Below, in pieces: positions 54,605-63,240 of a stretch of 64,000 nt of DNA. Positions within the stretch are counted from its first letter, which is position 1; every line of letters begins with the position of its first letter. The position numbers were made by a program, and so were the translations under genes. This DNA comes from Actinophytocola algeriensis (GTDB taxonomy: Bacteria; Actinomycetota; Actinomycetes; Mycobacteriales; Pseudonocardiaceae), in the NCBI RefSeq assembly GCF_014203735.1, contig NZ_JACHJQ010000010.1, forward strand, positions 248,001-312,000. The letters run 5' to 3'. The notes under the pieces are model-generated. The model worked only from the letters and a program-made list of their open reading frames with translations. It was not told the origin of the DNA and did not search any database.

Positions 54605-57468
54605 TCCGCGGTTAGGGAAACGTCGCGGCCGGTCGCGCCGACGGACTGCCAGAGCGTGCGCGCCTGGTCGAGGTGCCGTCGGGCGCCGGCCGCGTTCCCG
54701 TGCCGGGACTCGAACCCGGCGAGCAGCTCCCAGCAGCGTGCCTCGTCGAGGCGGGACCCGTTGCGGCGGAAGATGCCCGCCGCGCGTTCCAGCGCGGGTA
54801 CCGCCCCCGCGCGGTCCGCGTGGATCTCTCCCGACTTCACCAGCGTGTACGCCACACAGCGGTCGTCCGCCAGCTCGGTGAAGATGTCGAGGGCTCGTGC
54901 GAGCCGCGCGAGCGCCTCCTCCTGGTCGAACAGGTCGCTCATCTCGCGCAGCACCACGGCTTCGCGGTGCCGGTCGCCGAGTGCGCGGCACAGGTCGAGC
55001 GCCTCGGTGAACCACGACGCGGCGGGGTCGAGGTCGCCGCGGGCCAGGTGCATGGCGCCGATCGCGCACATCAGCTGCGCCTCGGTGTTGCGGTCACCGG
55101 ACGCGGCGACCAGCTCCAGCGCCTCCGTGGCACGGGCGAGCGCGGGGCCGTGCTCGTCGAGCACGCGGTGGATGGTGCCGAGCCCCGCGGTCGCCAGTCC
55201 CTCGCCGAGCTTGTCGCCCACCTCGCGGAACAGCGCCACGGACCGGGTCAGGTTCGCGGTCGCCGGCTCGAACAGGTCGCGGTAGATGTCGACCTGCGCG
55301 AGCCCGCGCAGCAGCACCGCCTCGCCGAGCCGGTCGTCCCCGGCGCGGACGGCGGTCAGCGCCACTTCGTGCCCGCGCCGCCAGTCCTCGTAGCGGCTGT
55401 GGTGGTCGTAGTAGGCCACCGCGACCGTCGCCAGCTCCCACGCGGGACCGGCGAGGCCCCACTCCGCGGCGACCGACACCGCGCCGAGCAGCGCGGCGCG
55501 TTCCGCGTCGAACCAGCAGACCGGGTCGGCGACCGCCCGGCGGACGACGTCGGCGGGTGCGCACCTGCGGGGCGCCGTGCCCGGCGGCGGGCGGAACAGG
55601 CTGGGCGGCAACGCGTCCGCGACCCGGGTCGCCAGGTCGAGCCACGTGGCCAGCAGCCGGGCGAGCGCGGCACGGCGCTCGCCGGACGGGATCGACTCGG
55701 CCCCCTCGACGGCATAGGCACGCACCAGGTCGTGCAGGCGGTAGCGGACCTCGCCGTTGTCGTCGGTGCCGACGACCCGCAGGAGGTTCGCGTCGACGAG
55801 CGCGTCGAGCTGGTCGTCCGCGGTGCGCTCGTCGGTGCCGCCGCGGTCCAGCAGCGGCCCCAGTACCCACCCTGGCACCGTCTGCGGGCCGAGCGTGCCG
55901 AGCAGCCGCAGCGCCCGGACGTCGTCCGGCGCGAGGTGGTGCAGGCTCAGGTCGAAGCTCGCGCGCACCCCGAGGTCGCCGAGCCGCAGCTCCGACAGCC
56001 GCCGCGACTCGTCCTCCAGCCGTTCCCGCAGCACCCGCAGCGACCAGCCGGGGCGGCCCAGCAGCTTGCCGCCCGCGATCCGGATGGCGAGCGGCAGGTG
56101 CCCGCACGCACGGACGATCGCCGCCGCGTGCTCCGGCTCACGCGCCACGCGCTCGGCGCCGACGATGTGGGTGAACAGCTCCCCGGCCTCGGCGATGCCC
56201 AGGACGTCCAGCTCGAGGTGGCGCGCGCCGGGCAGGCCGGTGAGCACGCCGCGGCTCGTGACGATCGCCGCGCTCGCGCCGGTCGGCGGCACCAGCCAGC
56301 GGACCTGTTCCGCGGTCGCGGCGTCGTCGAGCACGAGCAGCATGCCGTGGTCGGCGAGCAGCGACCGGTAGAGCGCGGCGCGGGCGCCCAGCCCGTCCGG
56401 CACGGCCGCACCGGTGACGCCCAGCGCGTGCAGCACCTCGGCGAGCAGCACCGCCGGGTCACGCGGACGCGGTGCCGTCCCCGCGAGGTCCAGGTAGAGC
56501 TGCCCGTCCGGGAAGCCGTCCGCGACGGCACGCGCGGCGTGCAGCGCGAGGGTCGACTTCCCGATCCCGGGACCGCCGGAGAGCACGGCGACCACCGGCG
56601 GCGCGTCGGGCGACCGGTCCGCGAGCAACGTGGTGAGCGTGCCGAGCTGGTCGCGGCGGCCGGTGAAGTCGGGGATGTCGGCGGGCAGCTGGCAGATCCT
56701 CGGCACCACCACCGCGGGCCGCACGGGGTCCGCTGGCTCCTGGTCACCGTCGAGGATCCGGCGGTGCAGGTCGCGCAGCGCGGCGCCGGGCTCGACACCC
56801 AGCTCCCCGACCATCACGTCACGCACGCGCTGGTAGGTGTGCAACGCCTCGGCCCGGAGGCCGGCGCGGGACTGGGCGACCATCAGCTGCTGCCAGAACC
56901 GTTCCCGCAGCGGGTGTTCCCCGACGAGCCGGGACAGCTCGGCGACCAGCGCGGTGTGCCTGCCGCAGGCGAGGTCGGCGTCGACGCGGGCGTCGAGGGC
57001 GGCGAGCCGCTCCTCCGCGAGCCGGACCGCCTCGGCGGCGACCTTGTCCGACGCGGGCACGTCGGCGAACGCGGGCCCGCGCCAGACCGCGAGCGCGGCG
57101 GCCAGCAGCTCGGCGGCCCGCTCGTGATCACCGTCGCGGCGGGCCTGGTGCCCGCGCTCGGCGAGCACCGCGAACTCGGCGGCGTCGGTGGCGCCCTCGG
57201 CCAGCCGGTAGCCGGGCGCGACGGTGCCGAGCACGCGGCCGTCGCGGTCACCGAGCAAGCGGCGCAACCGCAGCACGTACCCGTGGACCTGTGTGGCCGC
57301 GGTCTTGGGCGGGTGCTCACCCCACAGCTCGTGCACCAGCTGTTCGGTCGGCACGACCTGACCCGCGCGGACGAGCAACGTCGCGAGCAGCAGCCGCTGC
57401 TTTCCCGCGCCCGCCCCGACCCACCCGGTGCCGTCGTGCACCTGCAACGGCCCCAGCAGCCGGAACAT
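54562..57468 (-). CDS. large AfsR/SARP-family transcriptional regulator
   Basis: A 968-residue regulator. N-terminal OmpR-like winged helix (1-95: FRLLGPLQV, KQRLLLATLLVRAGQVV, VHGYVLRLRRLL), BTAD domain (about 100-255), NB-ARC NTPase (about 290-560; P-loop VLSGGPGIGKSTLALH, LLVLDDAATAEQVRWLVP) and C-terminal TPR-like helices (about 700-960). It is like AfsR, a global regulator of antibiotic production that binds direct repeats. ATG 57468 has GGGGGAGG 4-5 nt upstream. It is not adjacent to the NRPS operon and its targets are unknown. Confidence 0.93.
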   Translation of the reverse strand: MFRLLGPLQVHDGTGWVGAGAGKQRLLLATLLVRAGQVVPTEQLVHELWGEHPPKTAATQVHGYVLRLRRLLGDRDGRVLGTVAPGYRLAEGATDAAEFAVLAERGHQARRDGDHERAAELLAAALAVWRGPAFADVPASDKVAAEAVRLAEERLAALDARVDADLACGRHTALVAELSRLVGEHPLRERFWQQLMVAQSRAGLRAEALHTYQRVRDVMVGELGVEPGAALRDLHRRILDGDQEPADPVRPAVVVPRICQLPADIPDFTGRRDQLGTLTTLLADRSPDAPPVVAVLSGGPGIGKSTLALHAARAVADGFPDGQLYLDLAGTAPRPRDPAVLLAEVLHALGVTGAAVPDGLGARAALYRSLLADHGMLLVLDDAATAEQVRWLVPPTGASAAIVTSRGVLTGLPGARHLELDVLGIAEAGELFTHIVGAERVAREPEHAAAIVRACGHLPLAIRIAGGKLLGRPGWSLRVLRERLEDESRRLSELRLGDLGVRASFDLSLHHLAPDDVRALRLLGTLGPQTVPGWVLGPLLDRGGTDERTADDQLDALVDANLLRVVGTDDNGEVRYRLHDLVRAYAVEGAESIPSGERRAALARLLATWLDLATRVADALPPSLFRPPPGTAPRRCAPADVVRRAVADPVCWFDAERAALLGAVSVAAEWGLAGPAWELATVAVAYYDHHSRYEDWRRGHEVALTAVRAGDDRLGEAVLLRGLAQVDIYRDLFEPATANLTRSVALFREVGDKLGEGLATAGLGTIHRVLDEHGPALARATEALELVAASGDRNTEAQLMCAIGAMHLARGDLDPAASWFTEALDLCRALGDRHREAVVLREMSDLFDQEEALARLARALDIFTELADDRCVAYTLVKSGEIHADRAGAVPALERAAGIFRRNGSRLDEARCWELLAGFESRHGNAAGARRHLDQARTLWQSVGATGRDVSLTADQATTSHWKDAFSL

Positions 57469-57605
57469 CGAGCCTCCCCCGCCGCGCTCATGACCGCCGA
57501 CCACCTTATCCCGGCGCCGGTCGCGCGCACCTGCCCGCGCGCCGTGTGTGACGTGGTTCGCGCCGCGGCTTAGGCTGCGTCCCACGCGACCACAGGGAGG
57601 CCGAG
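57469..57605. promoter_or_regulatory. divergent promoter region, AfsR-like / AlkD-like genes
   Basis: This 137-bp gene-free stretch holds the divergent starts. On the plus strand TGTGAC (57547-57552) and TAGGCT (57571-57576), 18 bp apart, could form a weak promoter for the repair gene, followed by a CAGGGAGG ribosome site. Nothing clear is seen for the regulator side. Confidence 0.4.
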
Positions 57606-58292
57606 GTGACCGGGACAGCGCGCACCGACACCGTGCTCACCGACGTGCTGGCCGAACTGGCCGCGCTCGAGGACCCGAAAGCCCGCGAGGTCAACGAGAG
57701 GCACGGCGACGACCACGGTGTGAACCTCGGCAGGCTGCGCGCGGTCGCGAAGCGGCTGAAGACACAGCAGGACCTCGCGGTCCGGCTCTGGGCGACCGGC
57801 GACACCGCGGCGAAACTGCTGGCACTCCTGATCTGCCGCCCGAAGGCGTTCGGCCGGGACGAGCTGGACACCATGCTGCGCGCGGCCCGCACCCCGAAGG
57901 TGCACGACTGGCTCGTGAACTACGTGGTGAAGAAGCACCCGCACGCCGAGGACCTGCGGGTGGCGTGGACGGCCGACCAGGACCCGGTGGTCGCGAGCGC
58001 GGGCTGGGCACTGACCACCGAACGCGTGGCGAAGAATCCCGCAGGTCTCGACCTCCCGGGACTGCTCGACGTCATCGAGGCGGAGATGCGCGACGCCCCT
58101 GACCGCCTCCAGTGGGCGATGAACCACTGCCTGGCCCAGATCGGCATCGAGCACCAGGAACACCGCGCCAGGGCGATCGACATCGGGGAACGCCTGCAGG
58201 TCCTCAAGGACTACCCGACTCCCCCGAACTGCACGTCCCCGTTCGCCCCGGTCTGGATCACCGAGATGGTCCGCCGACAGGGTGACACGTAG
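57606..58292 (+). CDS. DNA alkylation repair protein (AlkD-like HEAT fold)
   Basis: A 228-residue all-helical protein with the DNA-alkylation-repair family pattern: NLGRLRAVAKRLKTQQDLAV, LWATGDTAAKLLALL, VHDWLVNYVVK and WALTTERVAK. AlkD-type enzymes excise N3/N7-alkylpurines using HEAT-like repeats. GTG 57606 has AGGGAGG upstream. Adjacent genes give no functional link. Confidence 0.85.
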   Translation: MTGTARTDTVLTDVLAELAALEDPKAREVNERHGDDHGVNLGRLRAVAKRLKTQQDLAVRLWATGDTAAKLLALLICRPKAFGRDELDTMLRAARTPKVHDWLVNYVVKKHPHAEDLRVAWTADQDPVVASAGWALTTERVAKNPAGLDLPGLLDVIEAEMRDAPDRLQWAMNHCLAQIGIEHQEHRARAIDIGERLQVLKDYPTPPNCTSPFAPVWITEMVRRQGDT

Positions 58293-58910
58293 TCACGTCA
58301 ACCGTTTCAGGCCCGCGCGGGCGAAGGTGAAGACCTGGTCCACGAGTGGTGACAGGTCGGCGTCCTGGCGTACCTCGCGGGTCGTGTACAGCTCCCGGAG
58401 GCCGCCGATGAGGGCGTAGGCCGTCAGGCGGGGGGCCATGGCGTCGGCGGGGAGGTCCACGTCCTCGCCGATGGCGGCGGCGATCAGGAGTTCCAGGTCG
58501 CGGTAGGCGGCCCTGGCACGCCCGCGGAGGTCGTCGTCCTCGGCGATGAGGGCGGCCCGGCGGGTGCGGCGGGCCCAGACCTCGCCGGGTTCGCGGCAGC
58601 GGTCGGCGTCGTGCCGGTCCAGGGAGCCCATGGTGTCGCGCATCCACTCGCGGACCACGTCGAGTGCCGGCTTCGTGCGGCCGGTCAGTCGATCCGCCAG
58701 CGATGCCGGGGTGAACGGGTCGTCGGCGAAGAGGAGGTCCTCCTTCGTCGGGAAGTGCAGTGTCACCGTGCGGGTCGCGACGTCGGCGTGTTCGGCGATC
58801 GCCGCGATCGTGGTGTTGCGGTACCCGTGCGCCGTGAACAGGTCCAGCGCCGCTTCCTGGATGCGGTCGCGGGTCTGTCGTTTCTTGCGGTCCCGCCTGC
58901 TCTCGTCCAC
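58293..58910 (-). CDS. TetR-family regulator
   Basis: A 205-residue protein. HTH at about 10-55 (RDRIQEAALDLFTAHGYRNT, then TIAAIAEHADVATRTVTLHF) with a helical C-terminal domain. The start is GTG 58910. Divergent from the SDR gene with 81 bp between, it is likely its repressor. Confidence 0.9.
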   Translation of the reverse strand: MDESRRDRKKRQTRDRIQEAALDLFTAHGYRNTTIAAIAEHADVATRTVTLHFPTKEDLLFADDPFTPASLADRLTGRTKPALDVVREWMRDTMGSLDRHDADRCREPGEVWARRTRRAALIAEDDDLRGRARAAYRDLELLIAAAIGEDVDLPADAMAPRLTAYALIGGLRELYTTREVRQDADLSPLVDQVFTFARAGLKRLT

Positions 58911-58991
58911 GGGCGCACACTAGCACGCCTCCTATTAATACATCCTGTGCTACTTTTAGAAGGGAAGGTATCCACAAGAGAGGTGAGCAGC
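58911..58991. promoter_or_regulatory. TetR/SDR intergenic operator region
   Basis: An AT-rich 81-bp stretch. TAGCAC (58921-58926) and GTGCTA (58947-58952) form an inverted repeat that spans the 8-bp palindrome TATTAATA (58933-58940). It is a good candidate operator and promoter core for the TetR/SDR pair. A GAGAGGTGAG ribosome site precedes the SDR ATG. Confidence 0.6.
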
Positions 58992-59795
58992 ATGGCCAAG
59001 ACCTGGTTCATCACCGGCACGTCGAAGGGTTTCGGGCGCGAGTGGACGGAGGCCGCCCTCGAACGCGGTGACCGGGTCGCCGCCACCGCCCGCGACACCG
59101 GCCGACTGGACGACCTGGTGGCACGGCACGGAGACGCGGTCCTCCCGCTGCGTCTCGACGTCACCGACCGGGCGAGCGTCTTCGCGGCGGTGCGGCGGGC
59201 GGCCGAGCACTTCAATGGGCTGGACGTGGTGGTCAACAACGCGGGGTACGGCCACTTCGGCATGGTGGAGGAGCTGACCGAGGCCGAGATCCGCGCGGTG
59301 ATGGAGACGAACTTCTTCGGCACCCTGTGGGTGACACAGGCGGCGCTGCCGATCCTGCGCGCGCAGGGTGGCGGCAGGCTGGTCCAGGTGACGAGCGAGG
59401 GCGGTGTCCGCGCGTTCCCGGGCATCGGCGCCTACCACGCGTCGAAGTGGGCGGTGGAGGGTCTGTCCGAGTCGCTGCGCAAGGAGGCGGCCGTGCTCGG
59501 CGTCGAGGTCATCTGCCTCGAACCCGGCCCGTACGCGACGGACTTCGGCGGCGGCAGCATCCGCACCAGCGACGAGCACCCGGACTACGCGGTGGTCCGC
59601 GCCGAGCTGTCCCCGACCTGGGACCTCGGCGATCCGAAGGCCACCCGCGCCGCGATCCTCGAGCTGGCCGACACGGACGACCCGCCCGCGCACGTCTTCT
59701 TCGGCAAGTCCTATGAGGACGTCGCCGCCGAGTACGAGGAACGCCTTGCCACGTGGCGGAAGTGGCAGCCGGTGTCACTGGCCGCGTTCGGCTGA
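58992..59795 (+). CDS. short-chain dehydrogenase/reductase
   Basis: A 267-residue classical SDR. Nucleotide motif TGTSKGFG, NNAGYG, Ser in VTSEGG, catalytic YHASK and EPGPYATDF. It is an NADP(H)-dependent oxidoreductase of unknown substrate and a common stress or xenobiotic gene paired with TetR. It is separated from the convergent membrane cassette by 7 bp. Confidence 0.92.
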   Translation: MAKTWFITGTSKGFGREWTEAALERGDRVAATARDTGRLDDLVARHGDAVLPLRLDVTDRASVFAAVRRAAEHFNGLDVVVNNAGYGHFGMVEELTEAEIRAVMETNFFGTLWVTQAALPILRAQGGGRLVQVTSEGGVRAFPGIGAYHASKWAVEGLSESLRKEAAVLGVEVICLEPGPYATDFGGGSIRTSDEHPDYAVVRAELSPTWDLGDPKATRAAILELADTDDPPAHVFFGKSYEDVAAEYEERLATWRKWQPVSLAAFG

Positions 59796-59802
59796 CCGCG
59801 GG

Positions 59803-61128
59803 TCACGACGACCCGGGGCCGATGTCGAACCGCTTGATCCGGAAACCCGCGTAGACCGCGGTCGCGTGCACGGCCCTGGTCCGGACGTCCCGGTGGATCC
59901 GCGCGGCTTCCTCGTCCGTCAGGCCCGGCCGCTGTTCGCGGGCCGCGCTGACCGCGTCGTCCGCCCGCCGCCACAGCTCGTCGAGTTGTGTCCTGGTCAT
60001 CTCGGTGGCGGCGAGCCCGCCGCCGTCGTCGGTGACGAGCGCGCGCACGTAGTAGTACTCGAGGGTCCCGGATTCGACGGCGTCCGCCAGCTCCTTCGGC
60101 ACCGTCCCGAACCTGCCGGCCGCCTTCATCACGTCGAGCACCGTCTTCAGGTACTCGGGATGTCCCTGTTCGTAGCGGCGGCCGTCGAGCCCGTACCGCG
60201 CGCCCTGCGTTGCTTCCGGGCCCTTGGTCTCCAGCACGATCATGGCGACGGTGCCACCGGCGCCGCGCACCCGGTAGATGTCGTCCAGCGTGCCCGCACC
60301 GCCCAGTTCTCCCGCCAGGACCCGTTCCAGGGTGTGGCCGGGGAACCGGGCCCGCAGCACGGTCCGCGCGGCGTGGCTGCCCGCGTACTCGCCGAGCTTC
60401 TCGCCCCAGTTGCTCGCGAACTCGTTGAACGTCGACCGGTCGACTCGAGCCGGCCCGTCCGGGCCGAACCTGCTGTCCTCCCCCGGTCCTGCCTTGACGC
60501 TTTCCTTTGCCTCCGCGAGGTTCTTCAGGTTCTCCAGCCGCGCCTGGGTCAGCCAGTCGGCCGCCGCGAGCGTCTCGTCGTCCAGGCCCGACCGGTCGTG
60601 GCGTTGCTCCCACGGCGCACCGCTGCCGTCCTTGTGGAACACCGCCCGGATGGCGTCGGGCGCGCCGGGCGGTTTCACCCGGAGCAGGCCTTCCGTGCTG
60701 CGATCCACCATGGGAAGGGGATGTCCGGCGACCGTCGCGTGCGCGTCCTTCCTGCGGACCGTCCGCTGTTTCTCGTCCTTCAGGTACAGCTCGCGGATCG
60801 CCGGATCGCCCGCGTTGAGCCGACGGACGATCTCCTCCTGGAACGCGGCCAGGTTCTCCTCGTCCGTACCGGAAAGCTCGCGGGCGAGGTGCGCGAGGTC
60901 GGCCACCGCCTGGCCGCTCTTCACCTTGATCGCCACGAACGCCGCGGCACTCGCGAGCACCGCGGTCGCCACCACGCCCGCGGCGACGGCGGGCGCCGTT
61001 CCCCCGCAGACCTCACCGGCAGGCCCCGACTGGTAGGACACCGTGCACGCCGCGGCCGGCCCCGCGGTCCACAGCGACCACGTGACGGCCGCCGCCACGA
61101 TCGCCGACAACCGGACGAGCAGCGTCAT
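59803..61128 (-). CDS. membrane-anchored protein with PD-(D/E)xK/polymorphic-toxin-like C-terminal domain
   Basis: A 441-residue protein of unrecognised family. N-terminal signal-like segment (1-26, AAAC possible lipobox), a second hydrophobic helix (about 45-67) and a central helical region. The C-terminal domain (about 260-400) contains Asp282-Asp283, then E300-T-K302-G and RYEQGHPEYLKTVLDVM. The pattern D...ExK followed by EQGxxEYL resembles restriction-endonuclease-fold domains of polymorphic toxins, which is my judgement from memory. ATG 61128 overlaps the PrsW-like stop by 4 nt. It could be a nuclease effector, or a structural relative without activity. The function is unproven. Confidence 0.6.
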   Translation of the reverse strand: MTLLVRLSAIVAAAVTWSLWTAGPAAACTVSYQSGPAGEVCGGTAPAVAAGVVATAVLASAAAFVAIKVKSGQAVADLAHLARELSGTDEENLAAFQEEIVRRLNAGDPAIRELYLKDEKQRTVRRKDAHATVAGHPLPMVDRSTEGLLRVKPPGAPDAIRAVFHKDGSGAPWEQRHDRSGLDDETLAAADWLTQARLENLKNLAEAKESVKAGPGEDSRFGPDGPARVDRSTFNEFASNWGEKLGEYAGSHAARTVLRARFPGHTLERVLAGELGGAGTLDDIYRVRGAGGTVAMIVLETKGPEATQGARYGLDGRRYEQGHPEYLKTVLDVMKAAGRFGTVPKELADAVESGTLEYYYVRALVTDDGGGLAATEMTRTQLDELWRRADDAVSAAREQRPGLTDEEAARIHRDVRTRAVHATAVYAGFRIKRFDIGPGSS

Positions 61129-62531
61129 GTGCCGACCTTCTCTCCGCGGTCCGGCGACAGCGGCGCGGCGGCCCGGATGGCGAGCACCCGGTCCCGCAGC
61201 TCGGTCTCGCCCGGCTCGTGCGCGCCCGCCTCGCCGCGACGCTGGTGCCACAGCCGCATCCCGAGGTCCAGCTGCGCCGCGTGCAACCGCCCTAGGTGCC
61301 GGTAGGCGGCAAACCCGTGGCGCCGGGCGGCGAGCACCCTGAGCAACCACCGGCGCAGCGGGTCGAGCAGCACCGGCACCTCGGCGTCGGTCACCGCGCC
61401 GTGCGGCGAGCCCGCCTCCACGAAGAACTCCCGGGACAGCCCGGCCGTCTGCGCGCGCACCCCTCCGCGCAGCAACAGGAAGCCGATCAGCAGGTACGGG
61501 CCCTGCAGCACGAGCATCGTCACCGGCGGCCCGGCCACGGCGAGGACGGTGTCACCGAACCCCAGCTGCTGGAGCCAGCGGGTGAACGAGGGACCGACGG
61601 CGTTGTAGACGAAGTGCCCGCTCATCGCCATCAGGAAGCCGAGCAGGATCACCCCGCGCCGCCTGCGCGGGTCGGCGACCTGCCGCGCGATGCCGAACCC
61701 GGCCCCGACCAGTGCCGAGAACGCGGTGTGCGCCCCGAACAGCATGACCGACTGGCGTGCCCAGTACTGGAACTCCGGGGCGCCCCGCGCCATGTACTCG
61801 ACGCTTTCGGCCAGGTTGAACCCCAGCCCGACGGACGCGCCGACCACCATGCCGGAGAGCACGCTGTCGAACCACCGGCGGGCCAGCAGGTACAGGATCG
61901 CGATCCCGGCGCCCTTGGCCAGCTCCTCGATGACCCCGGCGTGCACCATGTTCAGGGTCTGCACGGTCTGGTGGATCGCCAGCTGTTCGTCGACCAGGTC
62001 CTCGAGGTCGAACGAGCCCGACCGGATCCCCTCCGACATCGTGTCCGACCGCGCCTGCGCCTGCCACAGCCGCGAGTAGACCAGGAAGAGCACGTTCATC
62101 CCGCCCGCGACGCTGATCGCGACGAGCCCGCCCCACCCGAGCGCGGCGAGCGAGAGACCGGCAGGCATGTGGCGGTGGCGTTGCCACGCACGAACACCCC
62201 ACAGCGCGAAGACCGTGCTGGGCAGGCACACGAGCACCAGCGGCAGCTCGACGACGAGCCTGCTCACCGCCACGGCGGCGAACGGCGCCACGAGCACGGC
62301 CGCGGCCACGAGTTGTCCCTGGCCACCCCTGCGGACGAGCAGGACCGCGCCCGCCACCAGCCAGCTGAACGGCGCGGTGAACATCAGCACCACGCCGGTG
62401 GTGCCGAACAGCTGCCCCGGCTCCGGCATCGGCTCCACCTCGGGCCGGGTCTGGTAGAGCACCAGCCACAGCAGGTAGAGCGCGGACAGCCCGGCCGCGA
62501 GCAGCAGCACGGTTCCCGGTTTGCGGTTCAC
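61125..62531 (-). CDS. PrsW-family intramembrane glutamic protease
   Basis: A 468-residue multi-pass protein with about ten hydrophobic helices. It carries PrsW motifs: EELAKG near residue 202 (EExxK), FNLAESVEY near 239 (FxxxE), GAHTAFSA near 265 and SGHFVYNA near 304 (conserved His). A long cytosolic tail (about 370-468) rich in Arg follows. Members cut membrane-bound substrates such as the anti-sigma factor RsiW. GTG 62531 overlaps the MmpS-like stop. No anti-sigma gene is near, so its neighbours may be the substrates. Confidence 0.85.
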   Translation of the reverse strand: MNRKPGTVLLLAAGLSALYLLWLVLYQTRPEVEPMPEPGQLFGTTGVVLMFTAPFSWLVAGAVLLVRRGGQGQLVAAAVLVAPFAAVAVSRLVVELPLVLVCLPSTVFALWGVRAWQRHRHMPAGLSLAALGWGGLVAISVAGGMNVLFLVYSRLWQAQARSDTMSEGIRSGSFDLEDLVDEQLAIHQTVQTLNMVHAGVIEELAKGAGIAILYLLARRWFDSVLSGMVVGASVGLGFNLAESVEYMARGAPEFQYWARQSVMLFGAHTAFSALVGAGFGIARQVADPRRRRGVILLGFLMAMSGHFVYNAVGPSFTRWLQQLGFGDTVLAVAGPPVTMLVLQGPYLLIGFLLLRGGVRAQTAGLSREFFVEAGSPHGAVTDAEVPVLLDPLRRWLLRVLAARRHGFAAYRHLGRLHAAQLDLGMRLWHQRRGEAGAHEPGETELRDRVLAIRAAAPLSPDRGEKVGT

Positions 62532-63193
62532 CGCTCCCCCAGCTCCCGCTCGAGGTCGAACGAGGGGGGCACCGCGGGCTCGGCGGCACACGCCACGAAG
62601 AACCCGCCCACCGCGATGAGCAGGGTGACCGCGCCGGCCACGCCCATGAGGCGGACGTGTGGTTCCCGCTCGAGCCCCGGCGCGGCGGTCTCGGGCGCGC
62701 GCGACCGCCACCGCACGGCGACGAACCCGAGCAGCACGACGGAAAGCCCACCGGCGGACCACAGGACCACGTCGCCGATCGCCGTCCCGTCACCCGGCGG
62801 CTCGGCGCCACCACCGAGCGGCGATGCCCGCCCGGAAGACGACGGCTGGAGGCCGGCCAGGTCGAAGCGGCACTCGACGGTGCCCACCGCGCTGTCCCGC
62901 ACCCGCTCGACCCCGTCGACGACGATCACACACGACAGGGCCTGCGCTCGCGGAGCTGTCGGCGCGGCGGCGGCGAAGACCCGGACCTCGTCGGTCCGCG
63001 CGGAGTCCACCTCCACTCGCCTGCTCCAGGCCGACGCGGTGATCTCCTGGGTCACCAGCCGGTCGTCGCCGTCGACGTACCGCACGTGGACCTCGGCGTC
63101 GCCCCGCACCTCGACGGCGTACTCCACGGTGTGCGTGGCACTGCCCGCACCACCGGCGGCCAGCACGAGGGCGACCATCCCCCAGGAGAGCAT
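62528..63193 (-). CDS. MmpS-like exported membrane protein
   Basis: A 221-residue protein. N-terminal hydrophobic segment (signal), then a small beta domain (about 20-112: HTVEYAVEV, VHVRYVDGDDRL, SAWSRRVEV, SCVIVVDGV, CRF) that recalls MmpS/DUF4333-like folds with two Cys. A low-complexity linker and two transmembrane helices (about 140-160, 182-202) follow. It is first in the three-gene cassette. Likely a surface sensor or substrate of the protease encoded next. Confidence 0.65.
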   Translation of the reverse strand: MLSWGMVALVLAAGGAGSATHTVEYAVEVRGDAEVHVRYVDGDDRLVTQEITASAWSRRVEVDSARTDEVRVFAAAAPTAPRAQALSCVIVVDGVERVRDSAVGTVECRFDLAGLQPSSSGRASPLGGGAEPPGDGTAIGDVVLWSAGGLSVVLLGFVAVRWRSRAPETAAPGLEREPHVRLMGVAGAVTLLIAVGGFFVACAAEPAVPPSFDLERELGER

Positions 63194-63240
63194 GCGTCGT
63201 TTATCCCACTGCGGTCACACCCGAACAAGCCCGAATCGCG

